A stretch of 64,000 bases of DNA, from the NCBI RefSeq assembly GCF_000708285.2, contig NZ_JAUG01000007.1:33932-97931 (forward strand). Reading direction: 5' to 3'. Every line of letters starts with the position of its first letter. The stretch's first letter is position 1. This DNA is from Pedobacter borealis DSM 19626 (GTDB lineage Bacteria > Bacteroidota > Bacteroidia > Sphingobacteriales > Sphingobacteriaceae). This document shows, one piece after another, positions 55,006 through 64,000 of the stretch. The notes beneath the pieces were generated by a model that searched no databases, was not told the DNA's origin, and saw nothing but the letters and a program-made list of their open reading frames with translations. The position numbers and the translations under genes are program-made.

Positions 55006-57078
55006 ATGAAATTTAACATTACAGCTTTCGCTGTAGCAATATGTATGTGTACGGCAACTGTGCATGCTCAATCGGAGAAAGAACTGGTGCGGTTCGATTC
55101 GATTGCCCACATGTCGGCAAAGATTGCAAAAAAAATGCATTATGCGTACAGCTCTTTTGACGATGCGTTTTCTAAAACCCTGTTTACCGATTTTGTAGAA
55201 TCATTGGATACATGGGATGCTGTTTTTTTACAGACAGATATTGAAGACTTAAAGAAAAAATACGAAACTAAGCTCGATGATGAATTGAACGGTGCTCCGA
55301 TTCGTTTTTGCCCAGAAGTAGAGCTCTTGTTCAGAAAACGGATGAAAGAAGCAGAAACATGCTGGTCAAAATTGTTAAGCCAACCATTAAATTTAACCAA
55401 TCACGAACAGTTTCCGGCTTCATCGGACAAACAACACGAACATTACTACACAAGCTACCCTGCTAATCGGGAAGAGCAGCGGGAAAGATGGCGTAAATGG
55501 CTAACCATGGTGGTAGAACGTGAAATGTTTAATATGCAACAGGCTCAGGCCAAGAACAAGATAAAAACCTCTTTAGCCAATATAGAACAAGCAGCACGTG
55601 CTGCTATTAAAAGGCGTCTTACTGGAAACAATAATCGTTATCTCGTTAAAATGGATCATGAAGATTATTTCAGTGGGTATATGTTCCAGTTTAGTCAGTT
55701 ATTAGATGCACATTCGGTGTACCAAGATGTTAAAGCTGAATTAATATACTCTAATCAGATTAGTGGTACAACTACTGGTATTGGGGTTACTATAAACGAT
55801 ATTGGTGGTACTATGCGTGTTGTATCCATGGTGCCCGGGGGGCCGGCAGAACAATCAGGCAAAATGAAACTGGGCGATGCCATTATCACCGTAAAAGAGG
55901 GTAAGGGCAAACCAGAAGGTATTTCGGGCTATAACAACTATTTCTTGCTACGAACAATTTTGGGCGAGGAGGGTTCGGAAATAATCCTGGGCTGCGAACG
56001 CCCCGATGGCAGCAAGTATTCGGTAAACCTAAAGAGGGCTACCATGACCTTACCTGGAAATATTATAAACACGGCGGTGATAGAAAAGAATGGTGAAAAA
56101 ATAGGCTGTATTGTGGTTCCATCATTTTATTCGGGGATGGGAAATAGTGTATCGGTCGATATGATAAATGCCGTAAAAAAACTGAATAAAGAAAATGTAA
56201 GTGCCATTGTACTCGATTTACGGAACAATAGAGGCGGAAGTATGGATGATTGCCTTATGGCTTTTGGCGAGTTTTTTCCCTATGGTAATGTTATCCAGAT
56301 AAGAGGCAAAAACAGGCCGGTGTATACCAAGGATGATTTTGATAATAATATGAATTTTGCTGGGCCTGTGGTGGTATTGGTAAATCCCCGTACTGTTTCT
56401 GCAGGCGATATGTTTACATCGATGATGCAGGATTTTAACCGCGGATTGATTATGGGTGCCCCCACTGCCGGAAAAGCAGTAGCACAATATTCAGTAAAAG
56501 TTGAAGATAGAGTAATAGATTCTAACCAAGAAGTTGCAAACAAGGAGAGCGAATCTTTTGGGATGATGACGCTAACTATCGAAAAATATTACAGTGTTAC
56601 AGGGCGTTCTGTACAACTAAGGGGCGTTACCCCCGATGTATTGTTACCAGATTCCCGCGATTTTGATATGTACAGAGAAATTAACCACAAACACCCATTG
56701 GCTTGGGATAGTATTGCTCCGGCTAATTATACCCCATGGAATTTTGGTTTTGATCTAGAAGCTGTTAAAAAGAAAATGCAGGCCGAAGTGAACAACAATC
56801 CTGCCTATAAGCGCATAGCCGAAAACGAAGCCTGGCTAAGGAAAAAGAAGGTAGAACCTGTTTCCCTTAACTGGGAAGAATATAGTGCCTATAGAAAAGA
56901 AGAAACAAGGCGGCAAAATGAATCGGAAGAGTTGATGATGCTAAAAAACAAGCTAACCGTGCGCATACCGAACAATGAAAGTGCTAAAGAGCAGCAGGGC
57001 TTTTTAAATAGTATTAATGCAGACCTCTACATAAGTACCGCAGCAGATGCCGCTTTAGAGCTGCTGAAAACCAAATAA
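55006..57078 (+). CDS. Prc/Tsp-type tail-specific protease (S41), copy 1
   Basis: This 690-aa exported protease has a signal peptide (1-22, ending VHA). An N-terminal Tsp domain follows (about 30-215, SSFDDAFSKTLFTDFVESLD and KLDDELNGAPIRF), then PDZ (about 245-320, GGPAEQSGKMKLGDAIITVK) and the S41 core. The catalytic pair is Ser465 (TVSAGDMF) and Lys490 (TAGKAVAQ), 25 apart as in E. coli Prc. It degrades or trims envelope proteins from their C termini. A paralogue lies at 59228. Confidence 0.93.
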   Translation: MKFNITAFAVAICMCTATVHAQSEKELVRFDSIAHMSAKIAKKMHYAYSSFDDAFSKTLFTDFVESLDTWDAVFLQTDIEDLKKKYETKLDDELNGAPIRFCPEVELLFRKRMKEAETCWSKLLSQPLNLTNHEQFPASSDKQHEHYYTSYPANREEQRERWRKWLTMVVEREMFNMQQAQAKNKIKTSLANIEQAARAAIKRRLTGNNNRYLVKMDHEDYFSGYMFQFSQLLDAHSVYQDVKAELIYSNQISGTTTGIGVTINDIGGTMRVVSMVPGGPAEQSGKMKLGDAIITVKEGKGKPEGISGYNNYFLLRTILGEEGSEIILGCERPDGSKYSVNLKRATMTLPGNIINTAVIEKNGEKIGCIVVPSFYSGMGNSVSVDMINAVKKLNKENVSAIVLDLRNNRGGSMDDCLMAFGEFFPYGNVIQIRGKNRPVYTKDDFDNNMNFAGPVVVLVNPRTVSAGDMFTSMMQDFNRGLIMGAPTAGKAVAQYSVKVEDRVIDSNQEVANKESESFGMMTLTIEKYYSVTGRSVQLRGVTPDVLLPDSRDFDMYREINHKHPLAWDSIAPANYTPWNFGFDLEAVKKKMQAEVNNNPAYKRIAENEAWLRKKKVEPVSLNWEEYSAYRKEETRRQNESEELMMLKNKLTVRIPNNESAKEQQGFLNSINADLYISTAADAALELLKTK

Positions 57079-57097
57079 ACCATTCAATAATTTAATT

Positions 57098-57988
57098 ATG
57101 AACAGGATAATACCAGCAATCTTTTTTTCGCTTTGCTTCGTTGCTACGGGGCTGTTTGCACAGGATAAACCGGATATGAATACATTGCTGTGGCGGATAT
57201 CAGGAAAGGGCCTTTCTAAGCCATCGTATATTTTTGGAACCACGCATGTAATTTGCAAAGACGAGGCCGCAAAAATAATTACACCAACTTTAAAGCAAGC
57301 CATCCAATCTTGTAACAAAGTGTTATTTGAAGTTGACTTTACAAACACCGCAGAGGTAATTATTTCATCGATGAAGAACAGCAATATGCTTAATGGCACT
57401 ACCCTAAAGCAATTGGTTACCAAAAGAGAGCTGAAAACCATTATAGATTATTTCAGTAAAAACAAAACAACTATTCCGCTGATAGAAGTACAAACCCTGC
57501 AGCCTATCATATTACAATCACAGGTAAACAAGGGCTTTCTTACCTGTGCAGATAGGAGTGAAATGGAGCTTGAGTTAACCAACGTTGCACAGGCATCTAA
57601 TATTAAAATAGGCGGTATATCCAGCATAAAAGAGCAGAATAATTTTGGCGATAGCATTCCCTATAAAATTCAGGCGAAATCGTTGCTGTATTCAATTTTT
57701 TTGATAAAAAATCCTGCAAAGAATTCTTTTTATAAAACAAATAAATTGTACGTAGCCCAGCAGATGATATCGTTAGATAGCTTGGTTACAGCAGAGAAAC
57801 CCAATGAGTCAGATCATATTCTGTTAGATACCAGAAACAATCTTTGGGTGGCGAGATTAATAGAAAAGATGAAAACGGAACAGATATTTCTGGCTGTAGG
57901 TTATGCGCATTTATTTGGTAAAACCGGCTTGGTTTCATTATTACGTAAACAAGGCTACACGGTAGAAGGTGTGCCGAATAATAACTAA
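57098..57988 (+). CDS. TraB/GumN-family protein
   Basis: This is a 296-aa exported protein with a signal peptide (1-21). The N-terminal motif LLWRISGKGLSKPSYIFGTT followed by His50 and the C-terminal FLAVGYAHLFGKTGLVSLLR with KQGYTVEGVP are the TraB/GumN (TIKI-like) signature. Eukaryotic TIKI relatives are metalloproteases; bacterial function is poorly known. It starts 20 bp after the S41 gene and ends 6 bp before a thioredoxin gene. Confidence 0.9.
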   Translation: MNRIIPAIFFSLCFVATGLFAQDKPDMNTLLWRISGKGLSKPSYIFGTTHVICKDEAAKIITPTLKQAIQSCNKVLFEVDFTNTAEVIISSMKNSNMLNGTTLKQLVTKRELKTIIDYFSKNKTTIPLIEVQTLQPIILQSQVNKGFLTCADRSEMELELTNVAQASNIKIGGISSIKEQNNFGDSIPYKIQAKSLLYSIFLIKNPAKNSFYKTNKLYVAQQMISLDSLVTAEKPNESDHILLDTRNNLWVARLIEKMKTEQIFLAVGYAHLFGKTGLVSLLRKQGYTVEGVPNNN

Positions 57989-57994
57989 ATTTCT

Positions 57995-59206
57995 ATGAAA
58001 AAAAGCATATTAATTACCTTGTTTGTTTTTGCCGTTACCATGGTACAGGGCCAAACAGGCAGTCTGTTTCAAATAAACGGCAGTCTTTCGGGCATGGCCG
58101 ATGCAGACCAGGTATTTCTTCGCTATAACAACCTTGGCCGGCAAATTACCGATACCGTACAGGTTAGCGATAACAGTTATAGTTTTACCGGAACCATATA
58201 TGAACCGCAAGGCTTTGTTCTGTGGGTAACTTATAAACCAGCTTCTAAAAAAAGAAGAACAGAAAGCGACCAAGTTAACCTTTACCTTACCGATGGGATG
58301 ATTAACCTCAGTTCATCCAAGACTTTTAACAATATGGAGATGAGCGGCGAGGGCAGCATCTGGAATAAAGATTTTAACGAGCTACAGCAGCAAATAAAGC
58401 TAAGTAAAGATTCGGCAGCATATTGGATAGCTAAATTTCAACAAACAACAAACATGGTTGATGCTTACGAAAGAACCATAAAAGCCAATCAAAAGCCACC
58501 ATATAGCTATGCCAGTTATAAGCGTGATTCTACTGAGCTAGAAGAGATCAACAATAGTGCATTTCCTAGACAGAAACAGAGATTGCATGAAAAGATACTG
58601 ATACCCTATATCCGTAAAAACCCGAGTTCCCCGGTTTCGTTTTTCGCTTTGCGAAATGTATCTGAAATTGCAGAAGAAAGAGTTATTAAACAATACAAAC
58701 TTTCACAATCGCTATTCGATTTACTCTCGCCCGAAATAAAGAATTACATCGGCGCAAGATATTTTAGTGAAATGCTGGCTAAAACCGCCAAAACTGCAGA
58801 GGGCACGCCGGCACCCGAAATAACCTTGCCCAATGTAAATGGGAAGCCATTTTCGCTTTCATCGCTTAAAGGCAAATATGTGCTGGTACATTTTTGGGCC
58901 AGTTGGTGCGGACCTTGTCGTGGTGCAAATCCATCGTTAAAAAAAATATACGAAAAATATAAGGATAAAGGCTTTGAAATTTTAGCCATTTCAATTGATG
59001 AAAAAGAAGCGGAGTGGTTAAAGGCAGTGAAAGAAGATAAAATGCCCTGGTGCCAGGTTAGAGATAATAAGTTTGATGTTTCGAGGCTCTACCAGATCGG
59101 TTCCATTCCACGTAATTTTTTAATAGCTGCCGATGGAACGATTATTACAAGAACGTTGGAAGACAACACGCTAGAAGAAAAACTTCAAGCGCTGTTAGGA
59201 AAATAG
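57995..59206 (+). CDS. DUF4369-thioredoxin (TlpA-like) protein, copy A
   Basis: This 403-aa exported protein has a signal peptide (1-19), a DUF4369-type beta domain (about 24-120, FQINGSLSGMADADQVFLRY), a helical middle and a C-terminal TlpA domain. The active site WCGPC (Cys305, Cys308) is in VHFWASWCGPCRGANPS, and the cis-Pro loop is in QIGSIPRNFLI. Such proteins reduce periplasmic or outer-membrane disulfides. It lies 6 bp after the TraB gene. Confidence 0.93.
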   Translation: MKKSILITLFVFAVTMVQGQTGSLFQINGSLSGMADADQVFLRYNNLGRQITDTVQVSDNSYSFTGTIYEPQGFVLWVTYKPASKKRRTESDQVNLYLTDGMINLSSSKTFNNMEMSGEGSIWNKDFNELQQQIKLSKDSAAYWIAKFQQTTNMVDAYERTIKANQKPPYSYASYKRDSTELEEINNSAFPRQKQRLHEKILIPYIRKNPSSPVSFFALRNVSEIAEERVIKQYKLSQSLFDLLSPEIKNYIGARYFSEMLAKTAKTAEGTPAPEITLPNVNGKPFSLSSLKGKYVLVHFWASWCGPCRGANPSLKKIYEKYKDKGFEILAISIDEKEAEWLKAVKEDKMPWCQVRDNKFDVSRLYQIGSIPRNFLIAADGTIITRTLEDNTLEEKLQALLGK

Positions 59207-59227
59207 AAAAATATAAAAAGCTAAACC

Positions 59228-61270
59228 ATGAAATACATAATTTCTGTTCTTTTATTTATGCTTTGTATAGGGAATAGAGCAGTTGATGCGCAAACGCAGA
59301 AAGAGTTGGCAAGGTTTGATTCCATTGTCCACCTGTCGGCAAAATTGGTAAAGATGGGTCACTATTCATACAGCAATTTTGACGATGTTTTTTCTAAAAA
59401 ATTATTTGCCTTATATGTAGAAAAGCTCGATAAATGGCATGCCGTTTTTTTACAAAAGGATGTTCAAGATCTCAGTAAATATGAAACCAGGCTAGATGAC
59501 GAACTGAACGGTGCCCCAGTTCGTTTTTGCGTGGAGGGAGAACGCTTGTATAAAATTAGGTTAAAAGAGGCCTTGGTTATTTGCACAAAATTATTGAGCC
59601 AGCCATTTAACCTGAACAGACAAGATCGGTTTTTATCTACAGCTCCAATAGCTTTTCCAGCCAACAGAGCTGAACAATTGGAAAGATGGCGGCAATGGCT
59701 TACTTGGGAAATAGAGGCCGAGATGTACAGTTTGCAAGAAGAACGAGCGCAACAAGGAATTACTTCAACAGTTGTTGCATTAGAACAGGATGCCCGTGCA
59801 GCGGTTAAGCGAAAATTTACGGGCTACGCATATTGTTTCTTGAACAAGATGAACCATGAGCGTTACCTTGCTTGGTATTTGGGCTTGTTTTGCCTCACGT
59901 TGGATCCTCATTCTATGTATTTTGATGCGATAGGGCAAGAACTGTACGCAAATTTTTTGGGTGGTACAATCTCTGGTATAGGAGTAGAAACAGGTCAGTA
60001 CCATGGTTTTATACAAATTACCAAGCTTGAACCAAATGGCTCGGCAGAGCAATCGGGCAAGATGAATGTAGGCGATATCATTTTAACAGTAAAAGAGGTA
60101 AATGGCAAACCCGAAGATATTGCAGGTTACACTGGAGGTTTTCTAAAACGTACGCTTGACGGCCTTGCAGATACAGAACTGACCATAGATTGCAGAAAGC
60201 CCAATGGTGTTGCGTATACGGTAACCTTAAAACGTAGCGTGATAAATGTTACAGCCAATATTATAAAAAGTGCCATTATAGAAAAAAATGAAGAGAAAAT
60301 TGGCTATGTTATTATACCTCAATTTTATAATGGTAAGGGTGCAAATGCTGGCGATGATATGGCCAAAGTGGTGCAGAAACTGAATGCCGAAAATGTAAAA
60401 GCCATTGTACTGGATTTGCGTAATAATCTTGGTGGTGATTTAGAAAGTACCATTAAAGCGCTAGGTGAGTTTTTGCCTTATGGGCCTATTATACAAACCA
60501 AATCTAAAAATGACCCTGTACAGGTGTTTAACGATAAGAATATGAACATGAATTTTAGCGGCCCTGTGGTGCTCTTGGCTAATCAACATACCATTTCTTG
60601 TGGCGATTTGTTTACTTCCGTTATGCAGGATTACAACCGAGCTTTGATTATGGGTTCTGCTACGGCCGGAAAAGGCAACGGAAGTCGCCTGTTTCAGGTA
60701 AAAGATATATCATGGAATAACGGAACAGTAAAGAACAAAAAAGAAAATTTTGGGCAATTGGCTTTAACCTATATCAAGTATTATAGCGTAACCGGGCGTT
60801 CTGTACAGCAAAAAGGCGTAATACCTGATGTGGTACTGCCAGAATATCGTTATGATGATCAAGAGAAGGAATCCGTACAGAAAAATGCACTTCCTTGGGA
60901 TAGCATAGCTCCTGTAAAATACCAAACCTGGAATTTTGGCTTTGATCTAGAATCGACTAAAAAGAAAGTGCAAAAAGATGTGAGCAACAATGCCGCTTAT
61001 AAGCAAATTATAGAAAACGAGGCTTGGCTGAAAAAAGCAGACAAAGAACCTGTATCCCTCAATTGGGCAGCGTATAGCCTTTTTAGAAAAGAAATGAGCA
61101 TGCGTTTTAACCAATCGGTAGCGTTGGGCAAGTTAAAAACAAAATTATCGGTACGAATGCCAATCGGGCAAGAGGCCAAAGAACAAGAAGGTTTTTTAAA
61201 CAGTATTAATGCCGATCTCTATATCCAAACAGCAGCAGATGCCGCTTTAGAATTATTAAAAACCATGTAA
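59228..61270 (+). CDS. Prc/Tsp-type tail-specific protease (S41), copy 2
   Basis: This 680-aa paralogue of the protease at 55006 has the same domain order: signal peptide (1-21), Tsp N-terminal domain (SNFDDVFSKKLFALYVEKLD and RLDDELNGAPVRF), PDZ and S41 core. The catalytic pair is Ser457 (TISCGDLF) and Lys482 (TAGKGNGS), again 25 apart. A cysteine follows the catalytic serine here. Both copies end in nearly the same SINADLYI and AADAALELLKT sequence, so duplication is clear. Confidence 0.93.
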   Translation: MKYIISVLLFMLCIGNRAVDAQTQKELARFDSIVHLSAKLVKMGHYSYSNFDDVFSKKLFALYVEKLDKWHAVFLQKDVQDLSKYETRLDDELNGAPVRFCVEGERLYKIRLKEALVICTKLLSQPFNLNRQDRFLSTAPIAFPANRAEQLERWRQWLTWEIEAEMYSLQEERAQQGITSTVVALEQDARAAVKRKFTGYAYCFLNKMNHERYLAWYLGLFCLTLDPHSMYFDAIGQELYANFLGGTISGIGVETGQYHGFIQITKLEPNGSAEQSGKMNVGDIILTVKEVNGKPEDIAGYTGGFLKRTLDGLADTELTIDCRKPNGVAYTVTLKRSVINVTANIIKSAIIEKNEEKIGYVIIPQFYNGKGANAGDDMAKVVQKLNAENVKAIVLDLRNNLGGDLESTIKALGEFLPYGPIIQTKSKNDPVQVFNDKNMNMNFSGPVVLLANQHTISCGDLFTSVMQDYNRALIMGSATAGKGNGSRLFQVKDISWNNGTVKNKKENFGQLALTYIKYYSVTGRSVQQKGVIPDVVLPEYRYDDQEKESVQKNALPWDSIAPVKYQTWNFGFDLESTKKKVQKDVSNNAAYKQIIENEAWLKKADKEPVSLNWAAYSLFRKEMSMRFNQSVALGKLKTKLSVRMPIGQEAKEQEGFLNSINADLYIQTAADAALELLKTM

Positions 61271-61285
61271 AACAATCTAAAAACC

Positions 61286-62506
61286 ATGAATCAGATGACA
61301 AAATCGATCCTTTTTTTGCTTTTCGGCGTTATAGCCTGTGCAGTTTTAACCTTTGCTCAGCCTGCGCCGCACTCTTTTAAAATTACCGGCACAATTAAGG
61401 GTAATCCACAAATTCGGAAAATTAGGGTCTGGGGTGTTTATGGAAAACCGGCCATAGAAGTGCCTGTAAAAAATGGGCAATATAGTATTCGTGTTACCAT
61501 TACCGAACCTGTAATCATGAATTTGCAAGGATTAGGTAATGAAGACGATGTAGACTATGATTATAGAATAAGTAGGTACGAGTTGTACCTCGTACCGGGC
61601 AATGTGGTTTTGGTATCGAATAAAACTTTAAGCAACACGCAGGCAAGTGGCAGTGGCAGCCATTGGAATAAGGATTATCATTACTTGGATAGACAGGTAA
61701 AGAACACACATAACTTAAACGTTACAGCCTCTACAGATAGGATAAATCTCTACGGTAAGACGGAAATATATAGAAGGGGAAAGGCGCTAGCTTCTTACGG
61801 TTCAAAAGAATATAGCAGAGATTCGATACAATTTATTAAAGCAACTTATTTAGCTGACGGGGGCTTGGATAGTATCTTAGATCATGGTATTTTGATACCA
61901 TATGTAAAGAAACATCCGGAATCGCCCTTAGCATTGTGGGCATTGTTTAATATGGGAGGACGTAGAAAGACGATTGATTACCCCCTTCAATTTCCCTTGT
62001 TTGAGCGACTATTGCCCCAAATAAAAGCATTAAGTACTGCAAAGGCCTTTAAAGAAAAGCTAGAGCAAAACAGCATTACCCAAATAGGCAAAACAGCACC
62101 GAACTTTATATTACCCGATACCTTAGGGCAAAACCTGTCTCTGTCGTCGTTACGCGGAAAGTATGTACTGGTTGATTTTTGGGCTGATTGGTGTGCGCCC
62201 TGCCGTAAGGAGTTCCCCTATTTACGCAGTGCCTACAACAAGTACAAAGATAAAAATTTTGCCATTTTGGGCATATCTGCATTAACCATTATGAGCCCTG
62301 AAAACATAATAAAATGGAAAGAGGCTATTGTAAAAGACGAAAGCAACTGGTTACATGTGTTCGACGAAAAAGGAAACATAGCAAAACTATATTCCGTTAG
62401 TTCGATCCCCTGTAATTTTTTATTGGATCCCAATGGCGTAATCATTGCCGTTAATTTACGTGGCAAAGCAGTAGAAAAAAAACTGAAAGAACTGTTGGGC
62501 GATTAG
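61286..62506 (+). CDS. DUF4369-thioredoxin (TlpA-like) protein, copy B
   Basis: This is a 406-aa exported protein with a signal peptide (1-24), DUF4369 (about 30-120, FKITGTIKGNPQIRKIRVWG) and TlpA domain with WCAPC (Cys303, Cys306) in VDFWADWCAPCRKEFPYL. The cis-Pro loop is in SSIPCNFLLDPNG and carries an extra cysteine right after the proline. It is a close tandem paralogue of copy C. Confidence 0.93.
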   Translation: MNQMTKSILFLLFGVIACAVLTFAQPAPHSFKITGTIKGNPQIRKIRVWGVYGKPAIEVPVKNGQYSIRVTITEPVIMNLQGLGNEDDVDYDYRISRYELYLVPGNVVLVSNKTLSNTQASGSGSHWNKDYHYLDRQVKNTHNLNVTASTDRINLYGKTEIYRRGKALASYGSKEYSRDSIQFIKATYLADGGLDSILDHGILIPYVKKHPESPLALWALFNMGGRRKTIDYPLQFPLFERLLPQIKALSTAKAFKEKLEQNSITQIGKTAPNFILPDTLGQNLSLSSLRGKYVLVDFWADWCAPCRKEFPYLRSAYNKYKDKNFAILGISALTIMSPENIIKWKEAIVKDESNWLHVFDEKGNIAKLYSVSSIPCNFLLDPNGVIIAVNLRGKAVEKKLKELLGD

Positions 62507-62563
62507 AAAGCGCAAAAAAAGTAATCATTTTATAAATCGCCTTCTAATACTTAAAATACAATC

Positions 62564-63748
62564 ATGAACCAAATAACAAAACGGACTCTTTTTTTACTTT
62601 TCGGCCTTGTTAGTTGTGTAGGCTTAACCTTTGCCCAGACACCAAAGCCATTTAAAATTATCGGAACAATTAAAGGCAATTTGCAAATGCATAAGGTTGT
62701 TGTTACTTATGGTAATGATGAAGAACAGCACATAGAAGCACTTGTTAAAAATGGACAATATAGCATTAACGGCTCAATGGCCGAACCTGTAATTGTACAC
62801 TTGAAAGGTAATGCCGATGCAGATGTATACGATTTATACCTTGTGCCTGGCAATGTAGTGCTTCTGTCTAACAAAACCTTAAGCAACACGCAAGCAAGTG
62901 GCAATGGTGCTAAATATAATACAGATTTTCAGTACCTAACAAAGGAACTAAAACTTGCAGACGATGCCAATTACAATGCATCGCAAGATGCAGCAACACT
63001 TAGTGCAGCATTAGAATTGTATAAAAATGGAAAGGCAGGAGCTGCTTACGGTCTTGAAGGATATAAAAGTGATTCCGTAAAATATAATAAAGCCAACTAT
63101 TTGTCGACCCGTGGATTGGATAGTATCTTGAACCACAATGTTTTGATACCCTATATAAAAAAACATGCCGACTCGCCTTTGGCTTTGTGGGCGCTGCTTA
63201 ATATCGGCGGACTAATAAAGGATTACAATTACGATCTTCAACATCCTTTGTACGAGTTGCTTTCGCCCCAAGTAAAAGCATTGTCTGCAGCCAAAAATAT
63301 GAAAATGTGGTTGGATATAGGCGCAGTTGCAGAAATAGGTAAAACAGCTCTAGATTTTGCGCTTCCAGACACTTTAGGAAAGAATTTGTCTTTAGCATCC
63401 TTACGAGGGAAATATGTATTGATTGATTTTTGGGCCGATTGGTGCGGCCCGTGCCGTATGGAATTTCCTTACATGCGCAAAGCGTATGACACCTATAAAG
63501 AAAATGGCTTTACCATCCTGAGCGTATCACTTTCTTACCATTCGGCCAAAACCAATTGGAAAAAGGCTATTATAGAAGAGCAAAGCAATTGGTTGCATGT
63601 GTACGATGATAAAGAAAAAATATCAATGCAATATGGCGTTAGCGGAATTCCCAAGAACTTTTTAATAGACCCTAAAGGCGTAATCATTGCCCGTAATTTA
63701 TGGGGCGATGAGTTGGAGAAAAAGTTGAAAGAACTGTTAGAAAAGTAG
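62564..63748 (+). CDS. DUF4369-thioredoxin (TlpA-like) protein, copy C
   Basis: This 394-aa protein is closely similar to copy B throughout (start MNQITKRTLFLLFGLVSC against MNQMTKSILFLLFGVIAC; shared LVPGNVVLLSNKTLSNTQAS-like block). The active site is WCGPC (Cys294, Cys297) in IDFWADWCGPCRMEFPYM, and the cis-Pro loop reads SGIPKNFLIDPKG, without the extra cysteine of copy B. Tandem duplication followed by drift at the active site is evident. Confidence 0.93.
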   Translation: MNQITKRTLFLLFGLVSCVGLTFAQTPKPFKIIGTIKGNLQMHKVVVTYGNDEEQHIEALVKNGQYSINGSMAEPVIVHLKGNADADVYDLYLVPGNVVLLSNKTLSNTQASGNGAKYNTDFQYLTKELKLADDANYNASQDAATLSAALELYKNGKAGAAYGLEGYKSDSVKYNKANYLSTRGLDSILNHNVLIPYIKKHADSPLALWALLNIGGLIKDYNYDLQHPLYELLSPQVKALSAAKNMKMWLDIGAVAEIGKTALDFALPDTLGKNLSLASLRGKYVLIDFWADWCGPCRMEFPYMRKAYDTYKENGFTILSVSLSYHSAKTNWKKAIIEEQSNWLHVYDDKEKISMQYGVSGIPKNFLIDPKGVIIARNLWGDELEKKLKELLEK

Positions 63749-63769
63749 TATTTGATCAGTAAGATATTC

Positions 63770-64000
63770 ATGAAGGCGATAACAAGATTTAGCTACCTAC
63801 TTTGTGTTTTTTTATCTGTAACAGCTACTATCCAGGCACAACAAAAGAACGGGTCTGTAAAAGGTATGGTGATAGACACTGCGCTGAAACAACAAGCTAT
63901 TGCCAGTGCAACGATCACCATCCTTAAAAGAAGTGATTCGTCGTTGGTAAGCTTTACCATTACAGATGCCGAAGGTCGTTTTGAAATGACGGGCATCCCC
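63770..64000 (+). CDS. TonB-dependent receptor or carboxypeptidase-regulatory-like protein, partial
   Basis: Only the first 77 codons are present. They encode a signal peptide (about 1-24, ending IQAQ) and the start of a carboxypeptidase-regulatory-like domain (GSVKGMVIDTALKQQAIASA, then ITDAEGRFEMTGIP). This arrangement is usual for outer-membrane beta-barrel receptors of Bacteroidetes. It starts 21 bp after thioredoxin copy C and extends beyond the window. Confidence 0.75.
   Translation, partial: MKAITRFSYLLCVFLSVTATIQAQQKNGSVKGMVIDTALKQQAIASATITILKRSDSSLVSFTITDAEGRFEMTGIP

Overview
The window is one contiguous piece of a low-GC Bacteroidetes chromosome, most likely Pedobacter or a close Sphingobacteriaceae relative. 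The evidence is SusC/SusD transport genes with an ECF sigma/FecR pair, a TonB cluster with two ExbD genes, many DUF4369-thioredoxin proteins, dense palindromic intergenic repeats, and few recognisable Shine-Dalgarno sequences. The genus call is inference from gene content, not a database match.

Layout. 1-3.3 kb: nuoA-B-C-D-E (minus strand), the start of the complex I operon. 3.3-5.2 kb: a tandemly duplicated cassette of a Cys-rich double-glycine-leader peptide gene and a divergent XRE regulator; one regulator copy is frameshifted. 5.2-11.0 kb: a minus-strand TonB operon (exbB, exbD, exbD, tonB, small membrane protein, PstS-like lipoprotein, TPR protein). 11.3-12.9 kb: pckA. 12.9-14.1 kb: a non-coding stretch with a 283-bp MITE-like element, then a Thr/Ile-rich leader peptide and terminator ahead of thrA. 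14.1-19.4 kb: thrA, a DinB-like gene, thrB, thrC. 19.4-21.1 kb: a RAYT transposase gene set in REP-like palindromes, plus a chimeric gene remnant. 21.1-26.1 kb: metH-metF behind a SAM-I riboswitch. 26.2-36.9 kb: housekeeping genes (Bax-inhibitor-1 family, murQ, a C-terminal processing protease, a PLP decarboxylase, two GNAT genes, der, a TlpA-like protein, era) and one short-chain-dehydrogenase pseudogene. 37.0-39.5 kb: tRNA-Met and tRNA-Glu, then an IntDOT-like integrase broken by a frameshift and translationally coupled to a metallophosphoesterase. 39.9-45.8 kb: a DUF6263 protein and M61 and M16 peptidases. 46.0-64.0 kb: ECF sigma, FecR, SusC with an N-terminal STN domain, SusD, then a run of Prc/Tsp-type S41 proteases, TlpA/DUF4369 thioredoxins, a TraB/GumN protein and the start of another outer-membrane receptor.

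How it works together. Three amino-acid control devices stand out: a thr-type attenuator before thrA, a SAM riboswitch before metH, and clustering of thrABC. The last 24 kb reads as an envelope peptide/protein-processing island: a sigma/anti-sigma pair probably senses the state of the STN-bearing SusC, which with SusD would import a ligand, while the exported proteases and thioredoxins act in the periplasm or at the surface. The ligand is not evident from sequence; peptide is my best guess.

The most interesting signals are the REP family whose stems change in a compensated way while the core TTTGYAA stays fixed, the threonine leader/attenuator, the duplicated peptide/regulator cassette, the MITE-like element in the centre of another palindromic repeat, and the protease/thioredoxin SusCD island.
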